In this document: in pieces, positions 45,898 through 54,818 of the stretch
Position numbering within the stretch: the stretch's first letter is position 1
Layout of the letters: each line of letters starts with the position of its first letter
Program-made: the position numbers and the translations under genes
Notes under the pieces: generated by a model
What the model was told of the DNA's origin: nothing
Databases searched by the model: none
What the model saw: only the letters and a program-made list of their open reading frames with translations
Origin: Psychrobium sp051201665
GTDB lineage: Bacteria > Pseudomonadota > Gammaproteobacteria > Enterobacterales > Psychrobiaceae
Assembly (NCBI RefSeq): GCF_051201665.1
Contig: NZ_CP179210.1
Span: 2,914,001-2,978,000 of the forward strand
Direction of reading: 5' to 3'
DNA: 64,000 nucleotides

Positions 45898-46394
45898 TTG
45901 AATAAAGAAAAGCGCCAGCAAATCCTCTCCATTTTACGGGACGGTAATCCACATCCTGAACAGAACTCGACTTCTCGTCGCCTTTTGAGCTGTTAGTCGC
46001 GGTAACCTTGTCAGCGCAATCAACTGATGTTGGTGTAAATAAGGCGACCAGTAAGTTATTTCCAGTTGCCAACACGCCACAGGCCATTGTCGATTTAGGT
46101 ATTGATGGACTTGCCAGCTATATCAAGACATTAGGGCTATATAACTCTAAAGCCAAAAATGTTCACAAAGCCTGTCAGATGCTACTAGAGCTTCATGACG
46201 GCGAAGTGCCAGAGAATCGTGAAGCATTAGAAGCATTGCCCGGTGTTGGCCGTAAAACCGCTAATGTCGTCCTCAATATCGCCTTTGGCTGGCCGACTAT
46301 TGCGGTTGATACTCATATTTATCGCGTCGCCAACCGCACCAAGTTCGCAATGGGTAAAAACGTTGACCAAGTGGAAGAAAAGACGGAATATTAA
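45898..46394 (+). pseudogene. nth: Broken canonical endonuclease III gene (nth)
   Basis: The frame NKEKRQQILSILRDGNPHPE is followed, after a one-base deletion near 45960, by TELDFSSPFELLVAVTLSAQ. It then reads to ALPGVGRKTANVVLNIAFGW, AVDTHIYRVANRT and GKNVDQVEEK, closely matching E. coli Nth. After EEK the sequence diverges to a stop at 46394, so the whole C terminus with the Fe-S cluster is gone. A start codon is not obvious (TTG at 45898). The gene is dead by frameshift and 3' deletion. Confidence 0.93.
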
Positions 46395-46791
46395 CTCTCT
46401 TCACAAAATAAAAAAGGAAGTTCACGCCTAATACTGATTAGTTAAGGATCTTTGTACGCTTATAGCGCGGCCAACTCCCGTCGTTTAGCGTCTTAAATTT
46501 GAAATTGACCAATCCAAAAATCAGGGATGATTTTTGAGTATTTACCGCAGGGACGCGGTTCAAATACTGTATTGAACAGGAAATTTATCATTTAAGAATC
46601 AACGCTAAATCACGGGTCGCCTTTCTTTTGGTTACTTTTCTTTGGCGACGCAAAGAAAAGTAACTGGTGTGCTTTCGAAAAATTTCAATTAAGCATCCGA
46701 ATCTCACAAGCACACCAAATTATGCCCCTATTTAGGAATTTTCGCTTAACTGAATGGCATTGGATTCGCGCCTTCCTTTTTTAGTAGGGTC
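46395..46791. other. Intergenic region with a strong palindrome
   Basis: 397 bases with no gene. The notable feature is a perfect 14-bp inverted repeat, gttacttttctttg (46631-46644) with its complement at 46651-46664 around a 6-base loop. Similar hairpins occur between genes in many proteobacteria, as I recall. It lacks a clean T run for a terminator. Confidence 0.6.
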
Positions 46792-48771
46792 TTAATGCCC
46801 AAACTTAAAGCGGATCCCAGCATTCACCGTAAAACCGTCATTCCGCGACCAAATATCGGTTGCCCAACGTCCACTTGGCGCTCGCTCTAGCAGCAGTAGC
46901 GACTCGTCTTTTGTTTGACGCACATTCAGTAGGTTTTCTGCATTAATGAAGTAGCTAACCTTACCAATAGTAATTTGACCAAGTAATCCTAAGTGCCAGT
47001 AGGCATCACTTTTCTCGCGATAGGGATTGCCATCAAGATGCTGGGTTCCTGTGTAGTAGGCTTCAAACCCGACAAGGTGACTACCGTGCTCTTCCCACAT
47101 TAGCACCGCACCAGCAGAATGCTTAGGTGTTAGGTTAAGCGGTGTACGGCTGTTGCCTAATTGGTTTTGTTTAGTCGCGTCGGTATATAAGTAACTTCCC
47201 GTTAATTTAATATCGTGCCAGCGATAACGCAGCAGTAATTCAGCGCCGCGAATTTCGCTCTCGCCCGCTGCATTGATAATTCTCACCTGCTTTGCTGCCC
47301 CGTTATCAAGCCCACTATCCAGTGGGTTAATCACTTCAAGCTCGGTGACATTATCGACATTGGATGCAAACAAGGTGACGCTCGCTTCGACATCATCCAT
47401 GGCATAACTCACATCGATAGATGCTGTCGTCGCACGCTCTTCATCAATGCTATTAAGTGGTGCTAGGCGTGACAACCCCGCATCTTCAATGTCTTCGATA
47501 AACGGCGTTGGCGCAAAGAAACCTTGACCGTACGAACCTCGAATTGTCCAGCTTTCAGGACTATATAGCATCGATACACGTGGGCTAACCTGTGTGCCGT
47601 ATTCGCTGTGCCAGTCGGCACGGGCACTCAGTGACATCGACACATCGTCATTAGCTTGATAATCAACTTGTGAGAATAATCCAGGAACCTGATAGTCGTA
47701 ATTGAACTCGCTATAGTCTTGTGAATCAAAGCGCTCTGACTGATAAGCGGCCCCCACAAGCCACGCGATAGCATCGTTATAGCCAGATAAGCTTGATTCA
47801 AACAAGTAACTTTCATGGGTGTCATTTTCTTCAACCAAGCCATAAATATGATCGTGTTTTTGTCGCGTAGCTGAACCGCGTAAGTTGAGATTAAGCACAT
47901 CTCCTAGTGGCCGATCAAAAATGAAGCCACTATCGAGCCTTAACGAATCTTGGCTTTGTTCAAAAGGATTGCCATCAGGGACAGTGCCTTGCGCCGTCGT
48001 GCCACCTTCGCGCTCTTCTTTCATCGCACCAAAAGTAACATATAAATTAGCGCCGCTTTCGCTCTCCCAATACAAACGCGGACGAACCGTCGCCCGTTGG
48101 TATTGCGCAATATCATTCCAACCATCACTATCGAGATCTTTGTCGGCTTGATTATGTAAGCCAGCGGTAACTGATGCGCTGGTCGTCTCATTAATTGGCG
48201 AAGAAAAATAAGACGTAATATCTTGGCCACCTTTTGAGGTCGCATTTAATAATACTTCCCCCTCAAACTCATCTGATGGCGTACGAGAAATTAAGTTAAT
48301 TACGCCGCCAAGTGCAGAGCCACCGTACAGTGATGAGGCTGAGCCTTTGATTATTTCAACATTCGCTAAATCGGTAGGAGGAATTTGCAACAAACCAATG
48401 GATGCGGTTTGCCCGCCATATAGCGGTAAGCCATCGCTAAGTAACTGCGTATAACGGCCATACAAACTCTGTAATCGAATATTGGCACTGCCTAATGCAG
48501 GCGATGTATTTTGCACTCGTACGCCGCCCGTTTCCGCCACCAGCATTGAGATGTTACCCGGTCTCATTAGGGCTTTTTCTTGGACTTCTTCACCGTTGAT
48601 TATTTCTGTGCGAGTTGCCGATTCCGTAACAATGCGGCCAAGGCGCGACGCCGTCACTTGAATTTTTTCAATTTTTTTCTCGTCATGTTCATGATGGTCA
48701 TCTTCACTTGCTGTCGCGATTGTTGGTGCAAGCATCACAGCCAGCGAGATTTTAGAATATTTAGTAAGCAT
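46792..48771 (-). CDS. TonB-dependent outer-membrane receptor
   Basis: 659 aa from the ATG at 48771 (MLTKYSKISLAVMLAP), which follows GAGGT; the frame runs 30 codons further into a MITE. It has a signal peptide (cleavage near TASE), a His/Asp/Glu-rich start (EDDHHEHDEKK) and a TonB-box-like KIQVTA. The plug domain has VEIIKGSASSLYGGSALGGV, and a 22-strand-type barrel ends in an aromatic-rich C terminus. The acidic His-rich start and the CopL-like neighbour suggest a metal (Cu or Zn) role; this is inference. Confidence 0.92.
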   Translation of the reverse strand: MLTKYSKISLAVMLAPTIATASEDDHHEHDEKKIEKIQVTASRLGRIVTESATRTEIINGEEVQEKALMRPGNISMLVAETGGVRVQNTSPALGSANIRLQSLYGRYTQLLSDGLPLYGGQTASIGLLQIPPTDLANVEIIKGSASSLYGGSALGGVINLISRTPSDEFEGEVLLNATSKGGQDITSYFSSPINETTSASVTAGLHNQADKDLDSDGWNDIAQYQRATVRPRLYWESESGANLYVTFGAMKEEREGGTTAQGTVPDGNPFEQSQDSLRLDSGFIFDRPLGDVLNLNLRGSATRQKHDHIYGLVEENDTHESYLFESSLSGYNDAIAWLVGAAYQSERFDSQDYSEFNYDYQVPGLFSQVDYQANDDVSMSLSARADWHSEYGTQVSPRVSMLYSPESWTIRGSYGQGFFAPTPFIEDIEDAGLSRLAPLNSIDEERATTASIDVSYAMDDVEASVTLFASNVDNVTELEVINPLDSGLDNGAAKQVRIINAAGESEIRGAELLLRYRWHDIKLTGSYLYTDATKQNQLGNSRTPLNLTPKHSAGAVLMWEEHGSHLVGFEAYYTGTQHLDGNPYREKSDAYWHLGLLGQITIGKVSYFINAENLLNVRQTKDESLLLLERAPSGRWATDIWSRNDGFTVNAGIRFKFGH

Positions 48772-48804
48772 TTTGACCTCTAATAATGCTAATGCCATTC
48801 TATT

Positions 48805-49073
48805 TATACCCGTTACCATTGAAGATGCTTGTTTCAGAGCTCGGGTAGAATTCGAATACAAGGCATGATTTGTAATTAATGGTCACTCCCTGATTATAAA
48901 TCATAACGCAGTAGTCGTGTTCTACCCGAGGTCCCTACGGGCAAGGCGATAAGCGACCAACTACGTTGTTATAAGATATTTGTTAAGAATGACTTAACGA
49001 CACATCTTACGCCTAGTATTTAGCACGCTTCTCGTCTTGCTGAAATCATGCACTTTCACTGGCAACGGGTATA
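48805..49073. repeat. MITE family 3 (single copy) in the receptor promoter region
   Basis: 269 bp with long imperfect inverted ends (left TATACCCGTTACCATTGAA; right, inverted, TATACCCGTTGCCAGTGAA) and a possible 3-bp duplication ATT. It is non-coding. Its left edge is only 34 bases upstream of the receptor start codon, so the element must either supply or have displaced the receptor's promoter. Confidence 0.75.
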
Positions 49074-49160
49074 ATTAATAGCAATGGAATAGCACTGCGA
49101 AAATTCGCAATTAATCATAAATTTTTAATGTTGTGTGGATACCAGATTGGTATTAAAGAC

Positions 49161-49529
49161 TTACGCGCTGAATATGGGAGGTCGATAAAGAGAGGCGGCA
49201 AACAAATGTGTTTGTTGAATCGCTGTAGAGATTTTTAACTCACTTAAAATAACTAATTGTGACAATGAAAAACTGGTAACGAGATAAACATGTGAACTAC
49301 AGGTGTTATCAGGACAAATGCAGTCACCTGAGCAACAATCTATGTCACAACAATCATCGTCTATTGAGGTATCAGTGTTTTCGTGAGACTCAGCAGAACT
49401 GTGCTGCTGAACTTGAGTTGATTGATGAAAGAGTTCGTCCTGCGATGACGCCACATGATAGGCCATCGATTGCCCAGCAAAGGAAATCAAAATTAGTATC
49501 AATAGGCAGTTGGACAGTGATTTAAACAT
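49161..49529 (-). CDS. CopL-like secreted Cys-rich metal-binding protein
   Basis: 122 aa from the ATG at 49529 (MFKSLSNCLLILILISFAG). A signal peptide is followed by a His-containing stretch and a dense Cys cluster (DDCCDIDCCSGDCICPDNTC). The C terminus LYRPPIFSA is typical of small proteins annotated as CopL or DUF2946-like, encoded beside copper-related TonB receptors. It probably binds Cu in the periplasm. It is encoded upstream of the receptor on the same strand, with a MITE between. Confidence 0.7.
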   Translation of the reverse strand: MFKSLSNCLLILILISFAGQSMAYHVASSQDELFHQSTQVQQHSSAESHENTDTSIDDDCCDIDCCSGDCICPDNTCSSHVYLVTSFSLSQLVILSELKISTAIQQTHLFAASLYRPPIFSA

Positions 49530-49614
49530 AAGTATCTCAAACAAAATCGCCGCTATTGTAGGTGGTTTTCTACGATAAGTGAAGTGAACTTAAGATTTCA
49601 TATGAGGGTCTGTT

Positions 49615-49917
49615 GAACTTTGCGGTTCAAATTTTGTTCAATCTAAAAGGATTTTGAGCAAGGCATGAGGATTGATGCCTAGTTTATCTAGGTGAATGAC
49701 GAATAACGCCGCACAAAATACTTTTAGGTGAATCCTACGGACAGTATTTGTTTGTTATTTCTACGGCGTTATCGCCTATTCGTGTATTGCTACAGGGATG
49801 TAGCTCATTAGGATAATGCAGGAGCTATTATCGAGCCAGCTACACCACATAGACTCTGCCTTGTAGAAACCCCAAACAAATTGCTGCAAAAATGAACTCA
49901 AAAGATCAACAGACCCT
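49615..49917. repeat. MITE family 2, copy 2
   Basis: 303 bp, in opposite orientation to the copy at 45628-45892, with the same inverted ends (AGGGTCTGTTGA and GATCAACAGACCCT). It holds about 40 extra bases in the part near 49790-49840. Non-coding; it lies between the CopL-like gene and gloA. Confidence 0.85.
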
Positions 49918-50020
49918 AACGTTAATACTTGAAAATAAGGCAGATAAAATTATCTCGTCATAAAACTCTTGTATAATCCCGTCTATAAAAACTAAGAGCT
50001 AAATAATCCGGAGAATAATC

Positions 50021-50431
50021 ATGCGTTTTTTACATACAATGTTGCGTGTTGGCAACTTAGAACGTTCAATTGAGTTTTACACTACAGCACTAAAAATGCG
50101 CTTGTTACGTCAATCTGAAAATACAGAGTATCGTTATACATTGGCATTTTTAGGCTATGACGACGAAGCAACAGGCACGGTGTTAGAGCTGACCTACAAT
50201 TGGGACACTAACGAATACGATATGGGCAGCGCTTTTGGTCACCTTGCGATTGGCTGTGACGATATCTATGCAACTTGCGATGCGCTCAAAGCAGCTGGCG
50301 CGACTATTTGCCGTGAGCCCGGCCCTGTTAAAGGCGGCACAACGGTAATTGCTTTTGTTGAAGATCCTGATGGCTATAAAATAGAGCTCATTGAAAACAA
50401 GTTTGCTGGCAAAGGCTTAGGCGACAATTAA
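50021..50431 (+). CDS. gloA: Lactoylglutathione lyase (glyoxalase I)
   Basis: 136 aa, full family length. It converts the methylglyoxal-glutathione hemithioacetal to S-lactoylglutathione. The metal ligands are in place: His in RFLHTMLRVGNLERS, Glu in VLELTYNWDTN, His in SAFGHLAIGCDD and Glu near the end in DPDGYKIELIE. It is very close to E. coli GloA. A MITE starts 4 bases after the stop codon. Confidence 0.97.
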   Translation: MRFLHTMLRVGNLERSIEFYTTALKMRLLRQSENTEYRYTLAFLGYDDEATGTVLELTYNWDTNEYDMGSAFGHLAIGCDDIYATCDALKAAGATICREPGPVKGGTTVIAFVEDPDGYKIELIENKFAGKGLGDN

Positions 50432-50434
50432 TTA

Positions 50435-50594
50435 TACCAATTGCATTAAATATTTGCCCACTTGTACTTGTTAAAATTAACTAAAATGGCGTTGCTCTCA
50501 ATCCTAATAGCCAGCTATTAGTCAATCGAGCGCCTTGTTTTAGCTGATTTTCTCTACGCACAACAAGATCACTTACTTAATGCAATTAATGGTA
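50435..50594. repeat. MITE family 1, copy B
   Basis: A 160-bp element of the same family as 16465-16620, inverted relative to it, with ends TACCAATTGCATTAA and TTAATGCAATTAATGGTA. It is flanked by the duplication TTA (50432-50434 and 50595-50597). It lies between gloA and its terminator. Confidence 0.9.
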
Positions 50595-50633
50595 TTAGCT
50601 TTAGCTCAGTGCGCCTATGACGCTAAGATCAAC

Positions 50634-50687
50634 AAAGCCGCTAAACTAATTATCCAAATTATGGATTAACTATGTTTAGCGGCTTTT
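50634..50687. terminator. Bidirectional terminator between gloA and motY
   Basis: aaagccgctaaac (50634-50646) pairs with gtttagcggcttt (50674-50686), with T and A runs on both sides. It serves gloA (now separated by the MITE) and motY. Confidence 0.8.
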
Positions 50688-50711
50688 ATACAATTAGGTT
50701 TGTAAAATTAA

Positions 50712-51596
50712 TTAATATCCGCGATTCATGGTAATAACCACACGCCTGTTTTCATTTCTGCCTTGTAACGATTCATTTGACGCAATGTGACGTTTTTCAC
50801 CATGGCCTGTCACCATAATTTTAGTGCCAGCGATCCCTGAATCTTCCAACATCTGTTTTATGTCATTGGCACGTTGTTTCGATATTTGTCTATTCTTATA
50901 GCGACCACCGTAGCTATCAGTATATGAATCAACTAATACAAGATCCATCTCTGGCTCAAACTTCAAATAGTCACGAATCATTTTGAGCTTTTCTTGAGAG
51001 CGGCGATCTAAGATTTGCGTATTCTTTTTGTAGTTCAGCGTCGTAAATGAGATGTCTTCAAACGAATATGGCAGTAATTTACTAACACAATCCATAAATG
51101 CCATGTGTTGATCTGCAAAATTTACGGCAGAAACACCAACAGACACAGAATCATTCGCGTTATACCAGTCGCGATAGAAAAATGTCGGAGACATGCCTTT
51201 TTCTAATTCGTTAAGCATTAACCATGCTTGGTCGTCTAACACTTCACCATCAAACTGTTTGTAATAAGCAAGATTGGTAATATGGGATGAAGGCGAATTG
51301 AAACGCCATTTCGGCGGCATTGAGCGCAATTCAACTTCGGTATACTTAGCTGGCTTTTGCAACATGTTCATCGCAAAGTCTAAATTGATATTTTTATTGG
51401 CAACACTTGAAAAGTTTACCTTGCCAAAACGAGGGATTTGATGCTCTAACACACAAGCCGTTGGCGAGTTTTTCACTAACGACCAACTAGACTCTTGCAT
51501 AGACGCGCTATAGCTGCGCATCATGCCATTAGCGGGCATTGTTAATAATGCGGTCACACTAAGCATGGCACCAAAGGTTAGCAATCGATTTGTCAT
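50712..51596 (-). CDS. motY: Sodium-type flagellar motor protein MotY
   Basis: 294 aa from the ATG at 51596. It has a signal peptide (LLTFGAMLSVTALLTMPANG), the MotY N-terminal domain (HQIPRFGKVNFSS), and a C-terminal OmpA-like peptidoglycan-binding domain (VDSYTDSYGGRYKNRQISKQ). MotY with MotX forms the T ring that holds PomAB stators. A sigma-28 promoter lies upstream. Location beside rnt is conserved in Vibrio. It links functionally to FlgT at 14988. Confidence 0.93.
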   Translation of the reverse strand: MTNRLLTFGAMLSVTALLTMPANGMMRSYSASMQESSWSLVKNSPTACVLEHQIPRFGKVNFSSVANKNINLDFAMNMLQKPAKYTEVELRSMPPKWRFNSPSSHITNLAYYKQFDGEVLDDQAWLMLNELEKGMSPTFFYRDWYNANDSVSVGVSAVNFADQHMAFMDCVSKLLPYSFEDISFTTLNYKKNTQILDRRSQEKLKMIRDYLKFEPEMDLVLVDSYTDSYGGRYKNRQISKQRANDIKQMLEDSGIAGTKIMVTGHGEKRHIASNESLQGRNENRRVVITMNRGY

Positions 51597-51637
51597 TGAC
51601 ACCTGTCCTATGTTGTCTAGAGGGTTACTTAAAAATG

Positions 51638-51664
51638 CTATCGGCGCACTGCGGGAGATCTTTA
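51638..51664 (-). promoter_or_regulatory. Sigma-28 (FliA) promoter of motY
   Basis: On the minus strand TAAA, exactly 15 bases, then GCCGATAG: a match to the FliA consensus about 40 bases before the motY start codon. It puts the motor gene in the late flagellar class together with flgMN. Confidence 0.9.
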
Positions 51665-51772
51665 GTAATTACCCTGAACTTTATTTCCTGTCTCGCCTTA
51701 ATAAAACGCTAGCCAGTGTTCTCAATATCTAAGATAATAGTCGATCTTACTACCAATCAACGATTAGAGCAC

Positions 51773-52423
51773 ATGTCAGAGCAACAACCTTCATTAATGA
51801 GTCAACGATTTCGCGGATACTTTCCTATTGTTATCGATATAGAAACGGCTGGATTTAATGCGCAAACTGATGCGGTATTAGAACTTGCAGCCAGTATTTT
51901 AGCATTTGACGAGCAAGGTGAACTCTCGATTAGCAAAACCCATCATTATCACATTGAACCTTTCGAAGGGGCCAATCTAGAACAGGCTTCGTTAGATTTT
52001 ACCGGTATTGATCCATACAACCCGTTACGCGGCGCAGTAAGTGAAAAAGATGCGTTACATGATTTGTTTAAGCACGTACGTAAAGCAATGAAAGCACAAG
52101 GTTGTCACCGTGCTATTTTAGTGGCACATAATGCCGCCTTTGATCAAAGTTTTTTTAAAGCAGCCACCACCCGCAGTGGTTTAAAACGTGACCCATTCCA
52201 CCCTTTCGTGACCTTTGACACGACCACGCTCTCTGGTCTTGCACTTGGCCAAACTGTGTTAGCAAAAGCGTGTATGGAAGCAGGCATTGCATTTGACAAT
52301 AAAGAAGCACATTCAGCACTCTATGACACCGAGCGCACTGCAGAGTTGTTTTGTCATATAGTAAACCAATGGAAGGCACTAGGTGGTTGGCCACTAGCCA
52401 CACCACCAGCTGAAGAAGAATAA
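51773..52423 (+). CDS. rnt: Ribonuclease T
   Basis: 216 aa from the ATG at 51773; the frame is open upstream to 51716. A DEDD 3'-5' exonuclease with DIETAGF (Asp, Glu), VAHNAAFDQSFF (Asp) and EAHSALYDTERTA (His, Asp). It trims tRNA CCA ends and other stable RNAs. The sequence closely matches gammaproteobacterial RNase T and the gene diverges from motY as expected. Confidence 0.97.
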   Translation: MSEQQPSLMSQRFRGYFPIVIDIETAGFNAQTDAVLELAASILAFDEQGELSISKTHHYHIEPFEGANLEQASLDFTGIDPYNPLRGAVSEKDALHDLFKHVRKAMKAQGCHRAILVAHNAAFDQSFFKAATTRSGLKRDPFHPFVTFDTTTLSGLALGQTVLAKACMEAGIAFDNKEAHSALYDTERTAELFCHIVNQWKALGGWPLATPPAEEE

Positions 52424-52477
52424 AGTTTTGTGGCTCAGAGTTATTGATCCACCGTTCCTATCTATTGATTGCGACGC

Positions 52478-53101
52478 TTAAACGAAAATTGCGCTTGTGT
52501 CTCTAATGCACCATTGCCACTGCGCGGCGTAAAACTCAACAGACAATGTATCGCTGTCATTGTCTAATACGACGCGACTAAACCCCCAAGTAAAACTCTT
52601 ATTCCAAATCAATTCATATTCTGGATATTGCTTCTCTTGGTACTTTGCAAAGGGAGTATGTGTCCCACGCATTTTAGACGCTGCACCGCTTATAATAAGT
52701 GGTAATTCACCTTTATTGCTTTGCGGCGTATACTTAGAGCAATCATCGGTTAGCCATTCTAAATCGTGTTCGTGTCCCGCAATATACGCATCCGCATATC
52801 GACATAGCGAAGGCATGATCAATGGACGCAGCACATGCCCTTCGCTGTATTTCGTGCCGCCAATAGACCACAGAATATGATGACCATACACCACTTTCCA
52901 TTTTGCTGTTGATTGAGAGATTGCTTGTTCAAACCATGCCAATTGCTTTTTATCTTCATTGTTTTGTGGCTTTTCATGAAGTTCATGGTTTTCTAGCTCA
53001 GCAACGCCTTTGGCAAGGCCCTGCGTTAAACTTTGCTCTTCACCTTTTTCATTTAACGCCACTTCATAAAACGTCTGTCCAGATAACAGCATATTGGTCC
53101 A
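52478..53101 (-). pseudogene. Metallophosphoesterase gene lacking its 5' half
   Basis: About 205 codons survive. They include KWKVVYGHHILWSIGG (metal-binding GHH), YIAGHEHDLEWL (GHEH) and a typical C terminus with YAAQWQW. The N-terminal metal motifs of this acid-phosphatase-like family are missing: upstream of VWTNM the sequence is MITE family 1 copy C. The open frame begins with an ATG inside the MITE, so it is not a native start. It is a 5'-truncated pseudogene. Confidence 0.8.
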
Positions 53102-53226
53102 TACCATTAATTGCATTAAGTAAGTGATCTTGTTGTGCGTAGAGAAAATCAGCTAAAACAAGGCGCTCGATTGACTAATAGCTGGCTATTAGGATTGAGA
53201 GCAACGCCATTTTAGTTAATTTTAAC

Positions 53227-54775
53227 GTAACTATTCAGCCTTATCTTCAATAAATACATCTGGAAGCTGATTTTTGAATAGCAATTCAAGGGCTAGGCTT
53301 GCAGATACATATTGTTTTCTGCAAGTCGATAAATAGCTTCTGATCAAACAGAACATCTCTGCGCCTTGCATACTTCTAAAGCATCCAGATATTTTTTGAT
53401 GAACTTTTGTCATCCTAATATCATTCTCGCCTTGATTATTGGTAAATGGGACAGCAGTGCTCGTCAGAAAGCGTAAGACATCATCTTGATAATCTCTTAA
53501 TCGCTCTAACAATGCTCTGGATTTTGTTCGTTTTAATCGCCCTCGCTGACCTTTTATTCGGCTGTTTTCATCTGGCGCTGGACATTCAATTTCACCTGCG
53601 GCTAGTATTTTTTGATATTGCGTTAAGTATTGCCGCTTAGTGTCTTCGTCTAAGTTGGGGTTATCAATTTGATGTTTATTCATGTCCTTCAGTAAGGTTT
53701 GCAACGCCTTCGCCCATTGCATGCCATCTTGCTCCCATGCTCTTTCTAACTCTCGGATATGATGAGCATTGCATAAGGCATGTTGGCACTTGGTATATTG
53801 ATAATACGGTTTCCAATGGTCATGACACAGTACACCACTAAAGTGAGGAAGAATATCGGCGTCATCCATCGCTATTTTTCCTCTTTTTTCATGAGGATAA
53901 AAATACGTCCACCATGTCGTTGACGCGCCATGAAGCCATCGCCGTTTTCCGCCGATATTAATACCTGTTTCATCAACATGTAATGTTTGATGAGGGCTTT
54001 GTAATGCCGTTTTTATGATATCTTCTGCACCTGATGACTTGACCAGTGCAGCGGCTTGCTCATTAAAGTTAAACAAACTACCCGCACTGACGGGGAGACC
54101 GAGCTGGTCGGCAAAGTATTCTTCAATACGATTATAAGGAAGTAATTGATATTGGGATAAGTAAACGGCATGCGCTTTCACACCAACGCCATACTGGATC
54201 GGACTGTTAACGCCTTCTGGAAATTCACCCTCAAAACGCTTTCCTTGCGCATTTTCCAGAATTTGCGCTTGGTATTCTGTCACCACTTTACTGATGTCGA
54301 TATCGACAACTTGCCGCTTTTGAAAACCCACCTCACGATAACGTCCTTGAGGTAACATGTCTCGGTCAACTAAAATGACTTCTATCTCATCGGGCGTTTC
54401 TGTTTGAGTCAGCGTTTTACCCGTTCGGCCTTTTTGTCCACCCGCTAGCTTATCTGATTTAGCTTTGGTTTGTTTTTCTCGGTTAATATCTTTTGATGGC
54501 GGGATACTACTATTTTTACTGTTAAGTCCCAATTTACTGGCAAGCATAACAACGATAACAAGAATAAGCTCGATAGACATCTTCAACGCAGGCGTGAGTG
54601 TCTTATCTTCTTGTAACTGAGCTTTAGTTTGCTCAACTATTTCAGTGATGTTGATGCTGTTTAAGTTCATTGAAGCTAGGGCGATTAAGTCATAGCCCTA
54701 GCTTGGCATACTGGCAGGATCGGTCAATAGCTAAAAAGGATCCTTAGAAAATAATTTTCCCTAGTGAATAGTTAC
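53227..54775 (-). mobile_element. IS66-family insertion sequence, single-gene type
   Basis: 1549 bp with perfect 11-bp inverted ends (gtaactattca / tgaatagttac) and an 8-bp target duplication attttaac (53219-53226 and 54776-54783). Eight bases is the normal IS66 duplication. It has only the large transposase gene and no tnpA/tnpB, as in the ISBst12 subgroup. It looks intact and recent. Confidence 0.95.
53231..54670 (-). CDS. IS66-family transposase (TnpC type)
   Basis: 479 aa. It has an N-terminal coiled-coil helix, a Lys/Gln-rich linker (NSSIPPSKDINREKQTKAKS), a short Cys-poor zinc-domain region (VDIDISKVVTEYQAQILE), and a DDE core. Core motifs are LHVDETGINIGGKRRWLHG (first Asp), SGVLCHDHWKPYYQY (second Asp) and FTNNQGENDIRMTKVHQKIS (Glu). 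The stop codon lies inside the terminal repeat. Intact. Confidence 0.95.
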   Translation of the reverse strand: MNLNSINITEIVEQTKAQLQEDKTLTPALKMSIELILVIVVMLASKLGLNSKNSSIPPSKDINREKQTKAKSDKLAGGQKGRTGKTLTQTETPDEIEVILVDRDMLPQGRYREVGFQKRQVVDIDISKVVTEYQAQILENAQGKRFEGEFPEGVNSPIQYGVGVKAHAVYLSQYQLLPYNRIEEYFADQLGLPVSAGSLFNFNEQAAALVKSSGAEDIIKTALQSPHQTLHVDETGINIGGKRRWLHGASTTWWTYFYPHEKRGKIAMDDADILPHFSGVLCHDHWKPYYQYTKCQHALCNAHHIRELERAWEQDGMQWAKALQTLLKDMNKHQIDNPNLDEDTKRQYLTQYQKILAAGEIECPAPDENSRIKGQRGRLKRTKSRALLERLRDYQDDVLRFLTSTAVPFTNNQGENDIRMTKVHQKISGCFRSMQGAEMFCLIRSYLSTCRKQYVSASLALELLFKNQLPDVFIEDKAE

Positions 54776-54818
54776 ATTTTAACAAGTACAAGTGGGCAAA
54801 TATTTAATGCAATTGGTA

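Larger units (their letters stand above)
53102..54818. repeat. MITE family 1, copy C, split by an IS66 element
   Basis: The left part 53102-53226 and the right part 54776-54818 together make one family-1 MITE. The 8 bases attttaac are duplicated around the IS66. Unlike copies A and B, its outer flanks differ (cca on the left, tta on the right). It is therefore probably a hybrid made by recombination between two copies, with loss of the DNA between. Confidence 0.88.

Noticed and set aside
48772..48861. A 30-residue extension of the TonB receptor.
   Set aside because: Most of it lies in or beside the MITE; the ATG at 48771 has a ribosome site and a proper signal peptide.
53102..53116. The apparent start codon of the metallophosphoesterase.
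   Set aside because: The ATG is MITE sequence; essential N-terminal metal motifs are missing, so the gene is a 5'-truncated pseudogene.
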